Origin: Leptothrix cholodnii SP-6
GTDB lineage: Bacteria; Pseudomonadota; Gammaproteobacteria; Burkholderiales; Burkholderiaceae_C
DNA: 64,000 bases
Assembly (NCBI RefSeq): GCF_000019785.1
Contig: NC_010524.1
Location: 3,522,001-3,586,000, forward strand
Direction: 5' to 3'
Part shown: in pieces, positions 63,109 to 64,000 of the stretch
Numbering within the stretch: position 1 is the first letter of the stretch
Layout of the letters: each line of letters starts with the position of its first letter
Program-made: the position numbers and the translations under genes
Notes under the pieces: model-generated
Seen by the model: the letters and a program-made list of their open reading frames with translations, nothing else
Databases searched by the model: none
Told to the model about the DNA's origin: nothing

Positions 63109-63999
63109 TCAGTTGCGGCTGGCGTGGATGCCCCACAGCCGCGCCAGGTCAGCGACACCCTCGCCGCCGCGAACGGCCTTGAAGGTCTCGACGGCCTTGG
63201 GCTTGCTGCCGCCTTGGAAATAAGCCACGGCCAGGTGCAGACGGGCGTCCTCCGGCCGCTTCAGACCGCCCTTGGCGACACCGTGCTCGAGTAGCTCGAT
63301 GCCCTTGTCGTAACGGCCCGCGCTGACCAGCGCCTGGCCCATGTTGACCAGGGCCTCCCCGGTGCGGCCGACCACCTCGACACGCAGCGCCTTCTCGTCC
63401 TCGGCGGCCTGCCGGTTGACGAGTTCGCGCAGTCGCTTGTGGCGCTCGGCCTCGGCACCGCTGCCGAACTTGCCGGCCGCGTAACCCAGGTCGACGACCC
63501 GCTTGGCCTCGAAAGGCAATGCAGCCTGCAGCGCCAGCTGCGCCATCTCGAAATACTGCTCGGTGCTATCGAGCGTGCCGGTCGCCAGCCGCAGGCGGTA
63601 GAGATCGAGCATCAGGCGGTCGCTGAAGGCAGCGCTGTTCTGCAACCGCGTCAGGCGGTCTTCCCAGTAGTCCTTCTTGGGGTGGTGCACCAGCAGCTTC
63701 TCGAGCGTGTTGGCATAACCGGCATCGTCGCCGAGCTTGGCGTAGCTGGCCGCCAGCATGCGCAGCGTCGTCTCGTCGACCACCGGGACCGATTGTTCGA
63801 CCGCCTGCACACGCTGCTGCATGTCGCGGATCACGCCGGCATGGTCGCCGCTGAGGTAGTGCGCGCTGGTCATCAGGTTGCGCATCGGCTCGCTTTTCCC
63901 GCCCTCCTTGAAGTAGCGCTGCGCCACCTCGATCGCCTTGGCGTAGTCCTTGGTCCGGTAGGCCGACGACGCCAGGGCTTCGAGGATGGCCAGCGCCTC
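63109..63999 (-). CDS. TPR-repeat protein, 5'-truncated by window edge
   Basis: The frame is open to base 63999, so the N-terminus is outside; about 296 residues plus stop are visible. Helical repeats resemble TPRs: SSAYRTKDYAKAIEVAQRYF, LAASYAKLGDDAGYANTLEKLLVHHP, MGQALVSAGRYDKGIELLEHGVAKGG and LHLAVAYFQGGSKPKAVETFKAVRGG. No catalytic motif is seen. Similar proteins in Burkholderiales and Caulobacter are found beside TonB systems, sometimes as periplasmic scaffold-like proteins; that link is recall only. It is co-directional with the antiporter and receptor genes downstream. Confidence 0.7.
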   Translation of the reverse strand, partial: EALAILEALASSAYRTKDYAKAIEVAQRYFKEGGKSEPMRNLMTSAHYLSGDHAGVIRDMQQRVQAVEQSVPVVDETTLRMLAASYAKLGDDAGYANTLEKLLVHHPKKDYWEDRLTRLQNSAAFSDRLMLDLYRLRLATGTLDSTEQYFEMAQLALQAALPFEAKRVVDLGYAAGKFGSGAEAERHKRLRELVNRQAAEDEKALRVEVVGRTGEALVNMGQALVSAGRYDKGIELLEHGVAKGGLKRPEDARLHLAVAYFQGGSKPKAVETFKAVRGGEGVADLARLWGIHASRN

Positions 64000-64000
64000 G

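Noticed and set aside
1..64000. CRISPR arrays, tRNA or rRNA genes
   Set aside because: No regularly spaced repeats, cloverleaf-like sequences or conserved rRNA segments were noticed on reading, but no dedicated search could be run.

Overview
This 64-kb window is high-GC, densely coded chromosomal DNA. Protein similarity (class I PhaC, ChvE/GguAB sugar importer, TRAP transporters, chemoreceptor ending in a xWxxF tail) points to a beta-proteobacterium of the order Burkholderiales, most like the Leptothrix/Sphaerotilus/Rubrivivax group. That placement is recall-based, not computed. I saw no rRNA, tRNA, CRISPR array, prophage or insertion sequence.

Layout. (1) 2-12160 (+): seven closely spaced co-directional genes: a 5'-truncated membrane TIR protein; a protein with a deoxyribosyltransferase-like N-terminus, TPR-like middle and SLOG-like C-terminus; an alpha/beta hydrolase with a Cys nucleophile; a 210-aa protein of a kind I recall from GMC-oxidoreductase fusions; a membrane metallophosphoesterase; a GMC oxidoreductase; and a CHAT protease-like protein. 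This combination looks like an undescribed or little-described conflict/signalling system and is the main finding. (2) 12225-16675: SDR oxidoreductase, a haloacetate-dehalogenase-type hydrolase, a degenerate GGDEF-EAL protein and a stand-alone phosphoribosylanthranilate isomerase homologue. (3) 16677-26206: an L-arabinose regulon: chvE-gguA-gguB-araC on the minus strand, divergent across a 643-bp control region from araB-araD-araA. (4) 26207-26526: a non-coding stretch with two stem-loops that share a 34-nt loop but have unrelated stems. (5) 26527-30817: AraC-type regulator divergent from ThuA / Gfo-Idh-MocA / MFS genes. (6) 30861-33879: polar amino-acid ABC importer. (7) 34092-37293: CapK-like adenylate-forming enzyme and a PHA synthase, convergent. 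(8) 37490-41336: lipoprotein 5'-nucleotidase and a choice-of-anchor I protein, convergent around a bidirectional terminator. (9) 41425-48617: chemoreceptor, then a GH31 glycosidase with a TRAP transporter in one operon. (10) 48780-52810: glycerol catabolism (glpD divergent from glpR-glpK). (11) 53000-56201: antiporter, YbdK-type ligase and class I amidotransferase in one operon. (12) 56342-61698: LacI regulator, flavin-dependent tryptophan-halogenase-family enzyme and TonB-dependent receptor. (13) 61882-64000: antiporter and a TPR protein truncated by the window edge.

Together the window describes a plant-sugar and polyol scavenger (arabinose, probable xylosides or other alpha-glycosides, glycerol) with carbon storage, carrying one multi-gene conflict-like island at its left edge. 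All functions are inferred from sequence pattern recognition; no database search was run.
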